Origin: Deinococcus aerophilus | GTDB lineage: Bacteria; Deinococcota; Deinococci; Deinococcales; Deinococcaceae | Direction: 5' to 3' | DNA length: 64,000 nt | Assembly (NCBI RefSeq): GCF_014647075.1 | Contig: NZ_BMOM01000004.1 | Location: forward strand, 124,001 to 188,000 | Shown: positions 34,380-45,202 of the stretch, one piece after another | Layout of the letters: each line of letters begins with the position of its first letter | Position numbering within the stretch: position 1 is the first letter of the stretch | Notes under the pieces: model-generated | Databases searched by the model: none | Told to the model about the DNA's origin: nothing | The model's input: only the letters and a program-made list of their open reading frames with translations | Translations under genes and position numbers: made by a program

Positions 34380-35150
34380 CTACTCCAGCACCTCGCGCAG
34401 CCGCGGCACGCTGAGTGTCTTTGCCGGCGCGTCCAGCGCGACCTCGCCGTTCTTGAGGGCCAGGATCCGTCCGCCCAGATGCAGCGCCTCGTCCAGCTGG
34501 TGGGTCACGAAAACCACCGTCAGCTTGTGCTGCCACCACAGTCCCAGCAGTTCGTCGGCCAGGGCGGTGCGGGTGGCGTGATCCAGGGCACTGAAGGGTT
34601 CGTCGAGCAGCAGCACGCCCGGTTGCACTGCCAGGGCGCGGGCCAGGGCCACGCGTTGGCGCTGGCCGCCGCTGAGTTCGTGAACACGCCGCGGGCCGTA
34701 TCCGGCCAGCCCGACCTGTCGCAGGGCGTCGGACACGCGGGCCGCGCGCTCGGAGCGCTTCAGGCCGCGCAGCCCGAAGGCCACGTTGCCGGTCACGGTG
34801 AGCCACGGAAACAGCGCCGCTTCCTGCTGCACCAGCGTCAGGCCCGGATGTGGCCCGCGCACAGCCTCGCCGCCCAGCTGGATCTGCCCACTTTGCGGGG
34901 CAAGAAAGCCGGCGAGCAGCGACAGCAGCGTGCTCTTGCCGCCGCCACTGGGACCGACGACGCACACGAACTCGCCCGGTGCGATGTGCAGGTTCAGCGG
35001 CCCCACGCCCGCGCCGGACTGTCCCCGCCCGCCGTAGCGGTAGCCCACGCCCGTCAGCGACAGGCTGCGGCCCAGGCCGTCGGACGTCCGGGCGGCCAGG
35101 GGGGATGGGGGAGCGGTCTGGTGATCGGGTCTGTCCTGCACGGTGGTCAT
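34380..35150 (-). CDS. ABC ATPase, nitrate/sulfonate/taurine type
   Basis: 256 residues. Walker A is GPSGGGKST, the signature is [16 protein letters not shown], Walker B is [12 protein letters not shown], and THQLDEAL holds the switch His. It powers uptake through the adjacent SsuC/TauC-like permease. The ATG overlaps the permease stop (ATGA) and has GGAGG inside the permease end. Position after sat, cysH and sulfite reductase genes suggests a sulfur compound as substrate. Confidence 0.92.
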   Translation of the reverse strand: MTTVQDRPDHQTAPPSPLAARTSDGLGRSLSLTGVGYRYGGRGQSGAGVGPLNLHIAPGEFVCVVGPSGGGKSTLLSLLAGFLAPQSGQIQLGGEAVRGPHPGLTLVQQEAALFPWLTVTGNVAFGLRGLKRSERAARVSDALRQVGLAGYGPRRVHELSGGQRQRVALARALAVQPGVLLLDEPFSALDHATRTALADELLGLWWQHKLTVVFVTHQLDEALHLGGRILALKNGEVALDAPAKTLSVPRLREVLE

Positions 35151-35986
35151 GGGTGGACCTCCAGACCGTAATCGCGCCGCACGCGGCCTTCCAAGGCGCG
35201 CAGGGCGGCGTCGAACAGGCCGCCGATCACGCCGATGATCAGGATGGTGGCGAGCACCAGGCCGACGTTGGCGGTGTTGCGGCCTACCTCCAGTTGCTCG
35301 CCCAGGCTCCTGGCCCCCGCGATCAGCAGCTCGCCGCCGACCAGGGCGCGCCACGCGAAGCTCCAGGCCGTCCGCAGGCCGGTCAGGACGTTGGGCAGCG
35401 CGGCGGGCAGCAGCACCCGCAGCGTCAGACCCATGCCCCGCGCTCCCAGCGTGCGCCCCGCAACGCGCAGGGTGGGCGGCACATTCAGCAGGGCGCCCGA
35501 CACCGCCAGGGCCACCGGGATAAAGCCTTCCAGGATCACCACGAACAGCACCGCCCGCTCGTTCAGGCCGAAAAACAGGATCGCGAACGGCACGAAGGCG
35601 ATGCTGGGCACGCTCTGCAGGCCGGTCAGGTACGCGCCCAGGGTGGCCCGCAGCGGCAGCCACGCTCCCATCAGCAGTCCGGCGACACCTCCCAGCAGCA
35701 CGGCGGCGGCGTAGCCGGTAAGGACCCGGCGCAGGCTGCCGCCGATGGCCGAGAGCAGTTTGCCGTCCTGTGGCCCACTGCCCCACAGGCCGTAACTGAT
35801 CTCGGTCCATACCGAGCGGGGACCGGGGAACACGTAGGCCGGATACAGCTTGAGCACGTCGGTGACCAGCCACCACGCGCCCAGGATCAGGGCCAGCCCG
35901 AGAACCTGCCATGACAGCACCCTCCAGCGGGAGGGCGGTCGGCGGGCCGGCTGGGAAAGGTCGGTCTTGTGGGGCAGGGTGGTCAT
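35147..35986 (-). CDS. ABC permease, SsuC/TauC type
   Basis: 279 residues, about six membrane helices. The ATPase-docking loop is [21 protein letters not shown] basic proline-rich N-terminus precedes the first helix ([14 protein letters not shown]). AAAGGAG stands four bases before the ATG. It lies between binding-protein and ATPase genes, giving a complete three-part importer. Confidence 0.92.
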   Translation of the reverse strand: MTTLPHKTDLSQPARRPPSRWRVLSWQVLGLALILGAWWLVTDVLKLYPAYVFPGPRSVWTEISYGLWGSGPQDGKLLSAIGGSLRRVLTGYAAAVLLGGVAGLLMGAWLPLRATLGAYLTGLQSVPSIAFVPFAILFFGLNERAVLFVVILEGFIPVALAVSGALLNVPPTLRVAGRTLGARGMGLTLRVLLPAALPNVLTGLRTAWSFAWRALVGGELLIAGARSLGEQLEVGRNTANVGLVLATILIIGVIGGLFDAALRALEGRVRRDYGLEVHP

Positions 35987-36026
35987 CTGGCTCCTTTGGA
36001 GTGAAATGGGCCGGGTGCGGGCCGCG

Positions 36027-37010
36027 TCACTTGACCACCAGCAGCTTCAGCTCCGGCACGCTGCGGGCATAGCCGGCTTCCACGTTGAGCGCCGCGTACT
36101 CCCGGAGGGCTTCCAGGTCGAGTGAGGCCGTGAAGTGGGTGCGGGCGAAGGCCCGTTGCAGCACGCGCAGATCGAGCTTCTGGCCGGTGAGTTTCTGCAG
36201 CTGTGCATTGACCGCGTTCCGGGCCGCGACCGGTGAGCGGTTCAGGAAGGCCACGGCCTCGGTGTGGGCCTTGAGAAAGGCGGTAACCAGCGCCGGATTG
36301 GCCTGGGCGAAGCGGGTGTTCACGATCACCACGGCGGTGGGGTAATTGCCGCCCCGCCACACCGTCTTTTCCGAACCGATCACCCGGTGGCCCTGCGCCT
36401 CGAGCGCCGCGCCCCACGGTTCCGGTACCAGCGCGGCGTCCACCCGCCGCCCCGCGAAGGCGGCCACCACGTCGGCGGGGGGAAGTGGGGAGACCGTGAC
36501 CGTGCCCCCGTCGCTGCGGATCTGCAGGCCGTTTTCCCTGAGCAGGTGACGCAGGCTGATGTCCTGGGTGTTGCCCAGGCTGGGCACCGCCACATTTTTG
36601 CCCCCCAGATCCCGGTAGGACCGGATGGCGCTGTCCTGCCGGGCGACCAGCACCGCTCCGGCCTCGGCGGCGCCCGAAAGCAGCCCCACCGGCATCCCCC
36701 GGCCCAACGCGCTGATGGCCGGTCCCGGACCGATGTACGCGAGGTCGATCTGCCCCGCCGCAAACGCCTCGGTCAGGGTGGTGCCGGAGACGAAGGAGCG
36801 GGCATCAAGCCTGACGGTTCCCAGGGCCTTCTGGAAGGTGCCGCGTTCCAGACCCACCAGTGCGGGGGCGTGGGTCAGGTTGGGAAAGTAGCCCAGCCGA
36901 ACGGTGGTGACGGTCTGGGCGTGGGTGGTAGGCAGCAGCGCCGCAAGGACTGCCAGTGCGGCGCGGGTCCGGAAACGTCGCTTCAAACGGGTGCGGTCGT
37001 CTGGGGTCAT
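36027..37010 (-). CDS. ABC substrate-binding protein, SsuA/TauA/NrtA type
   Basis: 327 residues. A basic N-terminus and signal peptide end near TTHA, and the mature start [20 protein letters not shown] is the SsuA-like family signature. [12 protein letters not shown] and [12 protein letters not shown] are ligand-pocket regions. Sulfonates, sulfate esters or nitrate are possible; the sulfur operon context favours the first two. GGAG lies seven bases before the ATG. Confidence 0.88.
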   Translation of the reverse strand: MTPDDRTRLKRRFRTRAALAVLAALLPTTHAQTVTTVRLGYFPNLTHAPALVGLERGTFQKALGTVRLDARSFVSGTTLTEAFAAGQIDLAYIGPGPAISALGRGMPVGLLSGAAEAGAVLVARQDSAIRSYRDLGGKNVAVPSLGNTQDISLRHLLRENGLQIRSDGGTVTVSPLPPADVVAAFAGRRVDAALVPEPWGAALEAQGHRVIGSEKTVWRGGNYPTAVVIVNTRFAQANPALVTAFLKAHTEAVAFLNRSPVAARNAVNAQLQKLTGQKLDLRVLQRAFARTHFTASLDLEALREYAALNVEAGYARSVPELKLLVVK

Positions 37011-37056
37011 GGGTTTGCTCCGGAATGAAGGATGAAGTCTGTTTCTTTGTGTTGTC

Positions 37057-37099
37057 GGGCCCGGACTCTGGCCGGTGGGATGGAGTCGGTTCCGGGCCC
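37057..37099. repeat. Hairpin between sat and the sulfonate-type ABC genes
   Basis: An eight-base stem, GGGCCCGG (37057-37064) with CCGGGCCC (37092-37099), plus inner pairing interrupted by a bulge. No T tract. It may partly separate sat from the transporter genes. Confidence 0.5.
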
Positions 37100-37137
37100 T
37101 GCGTCCGTTCAGGGCAGACCGGAGGACCGCAGGCGTC

Positions 37138-38322
37138 TCAGACCGGGGCCACTTTGCCGGGTGCGAGGGCCGGCGCGGTATAGGCCGCCCGCAGCACCTC
37201 GGCCACTTCCGGACGGGTGAACTCGGCGGGCAGCGGCTCACCGCCGCGCAACTTCTCGCGGACCCGCGTGCCGCTCAGGACCAGGTGGTGCGAGGCGTCG
37301 TGCGGGCAGGTGCGTGGACTGACCAGTTGCCCGCACGACTGGCAGTAGAAGGTGTGCTCGAACTTCAGGATGCGGATGCCAAGTTCCTCGGCCGAGTAGG
37401 CGCTGAAGATCTCCTGCGCGTCGTAGGTGCCGTAGTAGCTGCCCACGCCCGCGTGGTCGCGGCCCACGATGAAGTGGGTGGCTCCGTAGTTGCGCCGTGA
37501 GAGTGCGTGAATGATCGCCTCGCGCGGCCCGGCGTAACGCATCGCCGCCGGATATACGCTGAGCAGCGTGCGCGGGGCCGGGTAGTAGTGGTCGAGCAGC
37601 ACCTCGTAGGCCTTGACGCGCACCTCGGCCGGCACGTCGTCGCCCTTGGTGGTGCCCACCAGCGGGTGCAGCAGCAGGCCGTCTACCAGCTCCAGGGCCA
37701 CCTTGTGCAGGTACTCGTGTGCCCGGTGAACCGGATTGCGGGTCTGGAAGGCGACAGTGGTGCGCCAGCCCCGCGCCTCGATTACGGCGCGGACCTCTGC
37801 GGGTGTGCGGTGGTGCTGGGCGAAGGCCCCGCGCGGCACCTCGAACAGCGTAACCGGACCGGCGAGATTGATCTCGCCCCCTGCGTACAGCGCCGCCACG
37901 CCGGGATGGGCCTCGTCCTCGGTGCGGTAGACCTCGCGCGCCTCCCAGGCCCGGCGGGCCTCAAAGTGTTCCTGCACCTCGATCAGGCCCACGGCGGCGC
38001 CGTCGCGGGTCAGGACCACCCGGCCCCGCAGCCCGCGCGCCGCTGCCCGGGAAACCGGCAGCGTGATGGGCAAGCTCCACGGCGTGCCGTCCGCCAGACG
38101 AAGGTGCTCGATAACGCTCAGGTAGTCGGCCTCTCCCAGAAAGCCGGTCAGCGGGGAGTACGCGCCGGTGGCGAGCAGTTCCAGGTCGGCGGCGCTGCGC
38201 TCGGAGAGTTCCAGGCGGGGCAGCCCGGCGAGTTCGGCCGGCTCGGCGCGGGCCACGCGGCCGATCAGCTGACCGCCCAGCGGTGTGGGCAGCGAGGACA
38301 CGGGATGGGGCAGGGTGGGCAT
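37138..38322 (-). CDS. sat: Sulfate adenylyltransferase
   Basis: 394 residues, the monofunctional homo-oligomeric ATP sulfurylase that makes APS from sulfate and [18 protein letters not shown] holds the QxRNP and HxxH motifs, and [10 protein letters not shown] is the PP-loop-like motif. [21 protein letters not shown] could bind zinc, as in Thermus-type Sat. It replaces CysDN here. GGAGA lies before the ATG. A motif shared with the operon head stands at 38351-38366. Confidence 0.95.
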   Translation of the reverse strand: MPTLPHPVSSLPTPLGGQLIGRVARAEPAELAGLPRLELSERSAADLELLATGAYSPLTGFLGEADYLSVIEHLRLADGTPWSLPITLPVSRAAARGLRGRVVLTRDGAAVGLIEVQEHFEARRAWEAREVYRTEDEAHPGVAALYAGGEINLAGPVTLFEVPRGAFAQHHRTPAEVRAVIEARGWRTTVAFQTRNPVHRAHEYLHKVALELVDGLLLHPLVGTTKGDDVPAEVRVKAYEVLLDHYYPAPRTLLSVYPAAMRYAGPREAIIHALSRRNYGATHFIVGRDHAGVGSYYGTYDAQEIFSAYSAEELGIRILKFEHTFYCQSCGQLVSPRTCPHDASHHLVLSGTRVREKLRGGEPLPAEFTRPEVAEVLRAAYTAPALAPGKVAPV

Positions 38323-38350
38323 GGCGTCTCCAGGAAGGGGGAAAAGAGTG

Positions 38351-38366
38351 GATAAGAAAGGTCAAC
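38351..38366. promoter_or_regulatory. Sulfur-cluster motif, copy upstream of sat
   Basis: GATAAGAAAGGTCAAC, identical at 14 of 16 positions to 41710-41725 in front of the first gene of the sulfur block. It lies 28 bases before the sat ATG. It may be a regulator site or a promoter element. Confidence 0.5.
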
Positions 38367-38383
38367 TATGGAGCCGTGAAAGT

Positions 38384-39082
38384 TCAGAGCTTGCCGGCGC
38401 CGGCCCACAATCCACATTCGGTCTTGCCCTGGCCTGCCCAGCGGCCAGCGCGGACATCCTCGCCGGGGCGCACGGCGCGCGTACAGGTCCAGCAGCCCAC
38501 CGAGAGGAAGCCGTCGGCATACAGGGGGTTGACCGGAAGGCTGTGTTCCCGGGCATAGGCCTCGAGCTGTGGCCGGGTCCAGCTGGCGAGTGGATTGATC
38601 TTGATGCGGGCGCCGTGTTCCACCACGGGAATGTCCGCGCGGGTGGTGGCCTGATCCCGGCTGCGGGCATTCAGCAGGGCCGAGGGGTTCTTCTCACGCA
38701 GGTAGCGCTGCAGCGGCGCGACCTTGCGTGCGGCGCAGCATGCATCGGGGTCGCGGGCGTACAGGTCCGGGGGCGTCTGGCCGTCCTCCGGGGTGGCCCC
38801 GGCGTTGAGCGTCACGAAGGTCAGGCCGGGGTAGCGCGCGGCCAGGCGGTCACGGGTCTGCAGGGTTTCCGGAAAGTGGTAGCCGGTGTCCACGAATACC
38901 ACCTCACCGTGGTAACCAGCCCGCACCGCGAGGTCAATCAGGACCACTCCGTTGAGGTTGAAGGCACTCGGCATCAGGGCGTCCGGATGGGCCGTGAGGG
39001 CCCAGGTCAACAGGTCGTGGGTGGCGGCGCGCGGCGGGGAGGCCAGGAGCGGAGCCCGGTCCTGCGCCATATGCCCGGTCAT
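38384..39082 (-). CDS. cysH: Adenylyl-sulfate (APS/PAPS) reductase, Fe-S type
   Basis: 232 residues. It reduces APS or PAPS to sulfite with thioredoxin. [15 protein letters not shown] is the substrate-loop motif. Two cysteine pairs, DACCAARK and SVGCWTC, are those that hold a [4Fe-4S] cluster in APS reductases, and TECGL near the end holds the catalytic Cys. PAPS-only enzymes lack the cluster cysteines. The start overlaps the cysC stop (ATGA). Confidence 0.92.
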   Translation of the reverse strand: MTGHMAQDRAPLLASPPRAATHDLLTWALTAHPDALMPSAFNLNGVVLIDLAVRAGYHGEVVFVDTGYHFPETLQTRDRLAARYPGLTFVTLNAGATPEDGQTPPDLYARDPDACCAARKVAPLQRYLREKNPSALLNARSRDQATTRADIPVVEHGARIKINPLASWTRPQLEAYAREHSLPVNPLYADGFLSVGCWTCTRAVRPGEDVRAGRWAGQGKTECGLWAGAGKL

Positions 39083-39620
39083 TCTTCCCCCAGCGCCCGC
39101 AGCAACTCACGCACTCCCTCGGACACGCTGATCCGGTCGGTCCTGAGGTGCAGGTCCGGCTGTGGGGGAGCTTCATAGGGATCGCTGACCCCGGTGAAAT
39201 GGGGCAGGTCGCCCGCGATGGCTCTGAGGTACAGCCCCTTGACATCGCGCGCCGTCACCACGTCCAGCGGAGCGTCCACGAAGACCTCCAGCGGGCGCGG
39301 CAGCTCGCCAAGCACCTCGCGGCGGGTGTCCGCATACGGGCTGATGGCGCTGACCAGGACGGTCACGCCGTGCCGGGCGAGCAGGCCCGCCACGAAGGCG
39401 ATGCGCCGGACGTTGGTGTCGCGGTCCTCGCGCGAGAAGCCCAGGCCCTTGCTGAGGTTCTCGCGCACGGCGTCGCCGTCAAGCAGTTCTACCGGCACGC
39501 CGCGCACGCTGAGCTCGGCATGCAGCGCGGCGGCCAGCGTGCTCTTGCCCGCTCCACTGAGGCCGGTGAACCACACGACGCGGCCGGCGGCCGTGCGCGG
39601 CGAACTCGAGACGGCCACGG

Positions 39621-39624
<4 letters not shown>
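39079..39624 (-). CDS. cysC: Adenylylsulfate kinase
   Basis: 181 residues. Walker A is [28 protein letters not shown] and [19 protein letters not shown] are APS-kinase motifs. It makes PAPS from APS and ATP. The GTG start overlaps the sulfite reductase stop (GTGA). With an Fe-S CysH beside it, either CysH accepts both nucleotides or PAPS has another use. Confidence 0.93.
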
Positions 39625-41195
<1,571 letters not shown>

Positions 41196-41246
41196 GGCAG
41201 AAGACCTCGGGGATGGGAAGGATGGGAAGGGGGGCTGAGAGCCGAC

Positions 41247-41708
41247 TCAGCGGCTCAGCACGGCGTAGCGCAGGCGGCGGTACTGGAAATACATCAGGCA
41301 GCCCACGCAGATGCGCTGGCTGAGGTTCAGGCCCGCCAGAGCGATCACGGCCAGACCAAGCAGCAGCCCCAGGACATTCAGCCCGGCCAGCACGCTCAGG
41401 CCGGAGGCGAGCAGAAAGCTGCCGCCCACGCCCTGCGCGAAGTGGTGGGCGCGGGGATCTTCATCCACGACCTCGGGGTGTAGACCCACTTTCGGTCCCA
41501 GCGCCCGGTAGGCCGCCCGCAGCGGCGAGAGGTCAGGCCGCAGCGCGCCCAGCAGCATGGCGGCCCCCAGCACCACGGTCAGGGCCGGAAGGCCAGCCAC
41601 CACGGCCAGCAGCGTCACCGCGATCACGGTGTACTGGTTGAATTTCAGGGCACTGAGGTCAGTGCGGGCCGGTGGAGTGGCCGGACGGGTAGGGGAGGAG
41701 GCAATCAT
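41247..41708 (-). CDS. DUF4395 membrane protein heading the sulfur operon
   Basis: 153 residues with about four membrane segments in two pairs (near residues 29-55 and 95-130). The C-terminal stretch ICVGCLMYFQYRR has a CxxC motif typical of DUF4395. That family is often found beside thioredoxin-like genes. Position at the head of the sulfite reductase-cysC-cysH-sat run suggests a role in sulfur compound transport or thiol chemistry; this is inference. Confidence 0.8.
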   Translation of the reverse strand: MIASSPTRPATPPARTDLSALKFNQYTVIAVTLLAVVAGLPALTVVLGAAMLLGALRPDLSPLRAAYRALGPKVGLHPEVVDEDPRAHHFAQGVGGSFLLASGLSVLAGLNVLGLLLGLAVIALAGLNLSQRICVGCLMYFQYRRLRYAVLSR

Positions 41709-41709
41709 T

Positions 41710-41725
41710 GATCAGAAAGGTAAAC
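41710..41725. promoter_or_regulatory. Sulfur-cluster motif, copy at the operon head
   Basis: GATCAGAAAGGTAAAC, ending two bases before the DUF4395 ATG on the other strand, 14 of 16 identical to the copy at 38351. Nearby, TGAC-N7-GTCA forms a short dyad (41733-41750 region). Confidence 0.5.
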
Positions 41726-42023
41726 CCTTATTGATGACAAAACAAGTCAACTTCTCCCATTCGGCTAGACGTTTGCCGGGGAGGGCATGGAGGGCGGTGA
41801 CCCATCCGGGGTCATGGGCGGTGGGGGCCGTGCGGAGTGCTTTTCATAACTCAGTGCCTTCAATAACGCAGTGTGCCCCTGGGTCCACCGCCTGAAACGG
41901 GGTTTGAACGAATTCCAGAGGAAGCAAGCAGGCGGGAAGTGTTCTGGAAGATGTTGAAGAGTTCCCGGCAGGCAGGGTCGCCGCCGGAGCGTGGACCGGG
42001 CTGCCCACGCGGGCGGTCCGTAT

Positions 42024-42029
42024 TACACT
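42024..42029 (+). promoter_or_regulatory. -10 box, first PRTase gene
   Basis: TACACT, seven bases before the GTG; it decides this start. Confidence 0.6.
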
Positions 42030-42036
42030 TTGGCCC

Positions 42037-42579
42037 GTGAAGACGCACACCGTACAAGTCGGGGACGTGAGCCGCGACCTTCCCATCGTCGAGGTCGCGC
42101 CAGGGGTCAGCGTGGCCCTGTTCAACATGCTGGGAGATACCGAGGTGACCGAGGCGGCGGGCAAGGCGCTGGCCCGCCTGCTTCCCGCAGATATCGACGT
42201 GCTGGTCACGCCCGAGGTCAAGGCGCTGTCGCTGGCGCACGTGATCAGCCGTGAATGCGGCAAGCCGTACATCGTGATCCGCAAGACCCAGAAGCCCTAC
42301 ATGGTCGATCCGGTGGCGCGCGAGGTGGTCAGCATCACCACCGGCATTCCGCAGCTTCTCGTGCTCGACGGCTTCGACGTGCCCAAGGTGCGCGGCCGCA
42401 AGGTCGCCATTGTGGACGATGTGGTGTCCAGCGGCGGCACACTGCACTCGCTGCGCCAGATCATCGAGGGAGTGGACGGGGAAGTGGCCGCCATCCTGGC
42501 CGTGTTCACCGAGGGCCAGGAGCGCCCCGAGGTCACGGCCCTGGGACACCTGCCGCTGTTCTCCTCGGAGTCGGAATGA
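42037..42579 (+). CDS. Phosphoribosyltransferase (adenine PRT-like), first copy
   Basis: 180 residues, type I PRTase fold. The PRPP motif is [17 protein letters not shown] with both acidic residues. [17 protein letters not shown] resembles the adenine/xanthine branch, so purine salvage is likely, but the base is not certain. The GTG start follows TACACT by seven bases with no Shine-Dalgarno site. A paralogue follows 35 bases downstream. Confidence 0.88.
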   Translation: MKTHTVQVGDVSRDLPIVEVAPGVSVALFNMLGDTEVTEAAGKALARLLPADIDVLVTPEVKALSLAHVISRECGKPYIVIRKTQKPYMVDPVAREVVSITTGIPQLLVLDGFDVPKVRGRKVAIVDDVVSSGGTLHSLRQIIEGVDGEVAAILAVFTEGQERPEVTALGHLPLFSSESE

Positions 42580-42601
42580 CTGCTGGGCCGACGGTCCGGG
42601 A

Positions 42602-42607
42602 TAGGGT
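42602..42607 (+). promoter_or_regulatory. -10 box, second PRTase gene
   Basis: TAGGGT, seven bases before the ATG. Confidence 0.45.
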
Positions 42608-42614
42608 GGGTCTC

Positions 42615-43151
42615 ATGAATGAAGTGACCGTCCGCATCGGTGGGGTAGAGCGCACCCTGCCCAGCGCCCGCGTCGGCAGCATGGGCCGCGTGCCGCTGGT
42701 GGAATTCATCGGTGACAGCGAGTTTACCAATGCCGTGGCCCAGGAGATGCTCGTCATGATTCCCGAGGGCACCGAGGTGCTGCTCACGGTGGTGACCAAC
42801 GCCCTGCCGCTGACCCACGAACTCAGCGACCGCAGCGGCCTGCCCTACGAATGCGTGCGCAAGAAGCGCCGTCCGTACATGACCGACCCGCTGATTCAGG
42901 ACGCCCCGAGCATGACCCTGGGCGTGGCCGAGACGTTCTGGCTGGACAGTCCCCACGCCGCCCGCCTGAAGGGCAAGAAGGTCGCCATCGTGCAGGACGT
43001 GATTTCCAGCGGCGGAACCGCCCAGACCCTGGGGCGCATCGCCGAGCGGGCCGGCGGCACGGTGGTGGGTTATCTGGCGGCCTTCCGGCAGGGTGAGGGA
43101 GCGCTGTCCCTGCCCTTCAAGTACCTGGAAAAACTGCCCGCCACCATCTGA
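42615..43151 (+). CDS. Phosphoribosyltransferase-like paralogue with altered PRPP loop
   Basis: 178 residues, aligned along its length with the gene upstream (PYxVxRKxxKPYM-like segment, then [18 protein letters not shown]). The first acidic residue of the PRPP loop is Gln (VQD instead of VDD), so PRPP binding may be weaker or lost. It could be a regulator, a heteromer subunit or an enzyme with changed specificity. It has its own TAGGGT box seven bases before the ATG. Confidence 0.8.
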   Translation: MNEVTVRIGGVERTLPSARVGSMGRVPLVEFIGDSEFTNAVAQEMLVMIPEGTEVLLTVVTNALPLTHELSDRSGLPYECVRKKRRPYMTDPLIQDAPSMTLGVAETFWLDSPHAARLKGKKVAIVQDVISSGGTAQTLGRIAERAGGTVVGYLAAFRQGEGALSLPFKYLEKLPATI

Positions 43152-43162
43152 AGCGGGCAGTT
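43132..43162 (+). terminator. 10-base inverted repeat spanning the second PRTase stop codon
   Basis: AACTGCCCGC (43132-43141) pairs with GCGGGCAGTT (43153-43162) across the TGA. It ends in TT and then CCCC, so it is a weak terminator or convergent-gene separator. Confidence 0.5.
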
Positions 43163-43193
43163 CCCCTGCGCTGAGCCGGCGGCGCGGACCGGG

Positions 43194-44078
43194 CTATTCC
43201 GTGGCGTTTGCCACAATGGCTGGCAGCTGGTCGGGCAGGCGCAGCATCGGTAGGTCAAAAACCGTGCGGGCCGGTTCGTTGGGGGCCGTGTTGCCCTCCT
43301 TGAGCATGGCGTACTGGTCGCGCGTGATGGGCGGACTGGGCAGCAGATTCATCAGCGGCACGGCCAGGTTCATCAGGGCGAGCGGCACCGGCACGATGGG
43401 TTTTTTCTTGCCGATCGCGCTGAGTTCCTGCTGCAGCAGTTCGCGGAAGGTGTACTCCTCTGGACCGGTCAGGGCGTAGGTCTCGCCCACGCCGGTCCCG
43501 GACTCGGCGGCGGTGGCAAAGGCCCGGGCCACATCCTGAACGCTGACGGGCCGGAAGGGAAAGGATCCGTCGCCGATCTGCGGCACGATGGGCGCGGTCC
43601 TGACGAGTTCGCGCAGCACCCGCCCAAAAAAGTCGTCCCCGATCCCAAAGATCAAGCTGGGCCGGAAGATGATGTAGGGCAGGCCGCTGGTCCGGACCAG
43701 CGCCTCGGCGCGGGCCTTGCTGGCGCTGTAGCCGCTGCCGCTCTCGGGGTCGGCGCCCAGGGCGCTCATGTGGACATAACGCGCTCCACGCGGCACGGCG
43801 GCGAGCACATGCCGCGTGCCCTGCACGTGAACCGCCTCGAAGGTCTGGTTCCCCTTCTCGGCGATGATGCCGACCAGGTGAATCACGGCGTCGGGGTTGC
43901 TGTGTGCCACCGCCCGCAGGACGCTGCCGGGGTCGGTCACATCCAGTGGCACACCCCGCGCTCCGGCGACGGCCGCCCCCTCCCGGCTGCCCGCCCACAC
44001 CGCATGGCCGCGTGAGACGAGTTCCCTGACGATTTCCTGCCCGACAAATCCGCTGCCTCCGGTCACGAGGATGTTCAT
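43194..44078 (-). CDS. NAD(P)-binding oxidoreductase, NDUFA9/atypical SDR type
   Basis: 294 residues. The Rossmann motif is [33 protein letters not shown] and [21 protein letters not shown] are the usual complex-I NDUFA9-like SDR sequences, with the Tyr/Lys pair in YSASKA. The substrate is unknown. The start has GGAGGAAC upstream and overlaps the stop of the CarH-like regulator by four bases, so it is cotranscribed and probably under the same control. Confidence 0.88.
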   Translation of the reverse strand: MNILVTGGSGFVGQEIVRELVSRGHAVWAGSREGAAVAGARGVPLDVTDPGSVLRAVAHSNPDAVIHLVGIIAEKGNQTFEAVHVQGTRHVLAAVPRGARYVHMSALGADPESGSGYSASKARAEALVRTSGLPYIIFRPSLIFGIGDDFFGRVLRELVRTAPIVPQIGDGSFPFRPVSVQDVARAFATAAESGTGVGETYALTGPEEYTFRELLQQELSAIGKKKPIVPVPLALMNLAVPLMNLLPSPPITRDQYAMLKEGNTAPNEPARTVFDLPMLRLPDQLPAIVANATE

Positions 44079-45070
44079 GGCTGTTCCTCCATCTGGGTCT
44101 TTTGAGGGTGCGCGTTGCCTGGACGTGGACGGTCCAGCGTCCCGGCGATGATCGCCGCGGCGTGCGGGGCGTCGGGTCCGGCGTACACACCGCCCAGTTC
44201 GGCGGCGAGTTCGGGGCGGGCGTTGAGCAGCGCTCCCCCCAGGAATACCGGGAGGCCCAGAGCACGCAGCTGCGGGCGGGCGGGCTCCAGGGCGTCGAGC
44301 GCCCACTCGCCGTTGACCGACAGCAGCAGCCCCTGCGCGCCCTGTTCGCGGGCGAAGGCGATCATGGCGGCCACCGGCAGGTCGGCGCCCAGGTAAGCTA
44401 CCCGCACACCCCGGCGGCGCAGGGCCAGGGTCAGCATCATCAGGCCCAGTTCATGCTGCTCGCCGGGCGCACAGGCGGCCACCACCAGCGGCCCCAGGCC
44501 TTCCTGAACGCCCGCGATGTCCATCAGCGCCGACAGCCGCGCACGCAAAAAGGCGCTGGCGCCGTGTTCGTGCGCCACCGTGATCTTGCCGCGCGCCCAC
44601 ATGGTCCCGATCTCGACCAGGGCCGGCGACATCACGCGCATCAGCACGTCCTCGATGGGCAGGTGCGCGTGGGCCTCGGCCAGGACGGCGCTGGCCCGCG
44701 CCGTATCGGCAGCGACCAGTGCAGCGGTCAGGCGTTCGGCCAGATCGTCCGGCTGGACCGGGAGGTCCGGTTCAGTTTGGCGGACCAGGGAAGACGACGG
44801 CGGGGCCTCTGCTCCCACCGGCACGCCGCCCAGGGTCAGCTCTGCGGCGCGGCTGGCACTGACTCCACGCCGCAGGTGTTCTTTCATCAGCCCGATGTCG
44901 CGCACGTCCTCGGGCGAGTACAGGCGGTAGCCGCTGTCGTTGCGGATGGGCCTCGGAAAGCCGTAACGCCGCTCCCACTGACGCAGGGTGGAGGCAGGGA
45001 CGCCGGTTCGTACCTCGACTTCCGAGGCGGTGAACATGGCGGTCTGCGCCCAATCTGCGGCCTGTTTCAT
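44075..45070 (-). CDS. CarH/LitR-like MerR regulator with B12-binding domain
   Basis: 331 residues. Residues 13-80 are a MerR winged helix ([20 protein letters not shown], then [10 protein letters not shown]). Residues 105-190 are the four-helix B12 cap with the W-x9-EH motif (W158, E168, H169). Residues 195-320 are the cobalamin domain with E204-x-H206-x-x-G209, whose His is the lower axial ligand. This is the layout of adenosylcobalamin photoreceptors that repress carotenoid genes in the dark. The residue right after W158 is Ala, where Thermus CarH has the His that ligates cobalt after light. The ATG is seven bases after CACAAT, inside a palindrome, so it probably represses itself. A start nine bases upstream is also possible. 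Confidence 0.9.
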   Translation of the reverse strand: MKQAADWAQTAMFTASEVEVRTGVPASTLRQWERRYGFPRPIRNDSGYRLYSPEDVRDIGLMKEHLRRGVSASRAAELTLGGVPVGAEAPPSSSLVRQTEPDLPVQPDDLAERLTAALVAADTARASAVLAEAHAHLPIEDVLMRVMSPALVEIGTMWARGKITVAHEHGASAFLRARLSALMDIAGVQEGLGPLVVAACAPGEQHELGLMMLTLALRRRGVRVAYLGADLPVAAMIAFAREQGAQGLLLSVNGEWALDALEPARPQLRALGLPVFLGGALLNARPELAAELGGVYAGPDAPHAAAIIAGTLDRPRPGNAHPQKTQMEEQP

Positions 45071-45071
45071 T

Positions 45072-45095
45072 GTCCTCATTGTGAACGATGAGGAC
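45072..45095. promoter_or_regulatory. Palindrome at the CarH-like gene start, probable operator
   Basis: GTCCTCAT, eight bases, ATGAGGAC: perfect arms. It overlaps the -10 box of the regulator and lies 2 bases from its ATG. It sits in the 130-base gap before the divergent prenyltransferase gene. Confidence 0.65.
45078..45083 (-). promoter_or_regulatory. -10 box, CarH-like gene
   Basis: CACAAT, seven bases before the ATG, inside the palindrome 45072-45095. Confidence 0.5.
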
Positions 45096-45185
45096 CGTGA
45101 TGAACGTAAGGCTTCGTGCCGACGCAGACGCAGGCCGCACCCCGCACGCCGCATGAGGGGTCATCCGGCCCCCCCGGGAGCCTCC

Positions 45186-45191
45186 TACAAT
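45186..45191 (+). promoter_or_regulatory. -10 box, UbiA-family gene
   Basis: TACAAT, 11 bases before the ATG, so a leader of only a few bases. Confidence 0.5.
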
Positions 45192-45202
45192 GGGCGCTGT
45201 TC

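Larger units (their letters stand above)
41709..42036. other. 328-base intergenic region with promoter motifs and direct repeats
   Basis: The left end holds the sulfur motif and a TGAC/GTCA dyad. ATAACTCAGTG at 41846 is repeated as ATAACGCAGTG at 41863, a 17-base period. The right end holds the TACACT promoter of the phosphoribosyltransferase gene. I see no convincing gene: the only open frames are antisense or short. Confidence 0.6.

Noticed and set aside
34380..35912. A 510-codon frame suggesting an extended ABC ATPase
   Set aside because: The extra N-terminus overlaps the permease in another frame; GGAGG before the ATG at 35150 fixes the start.
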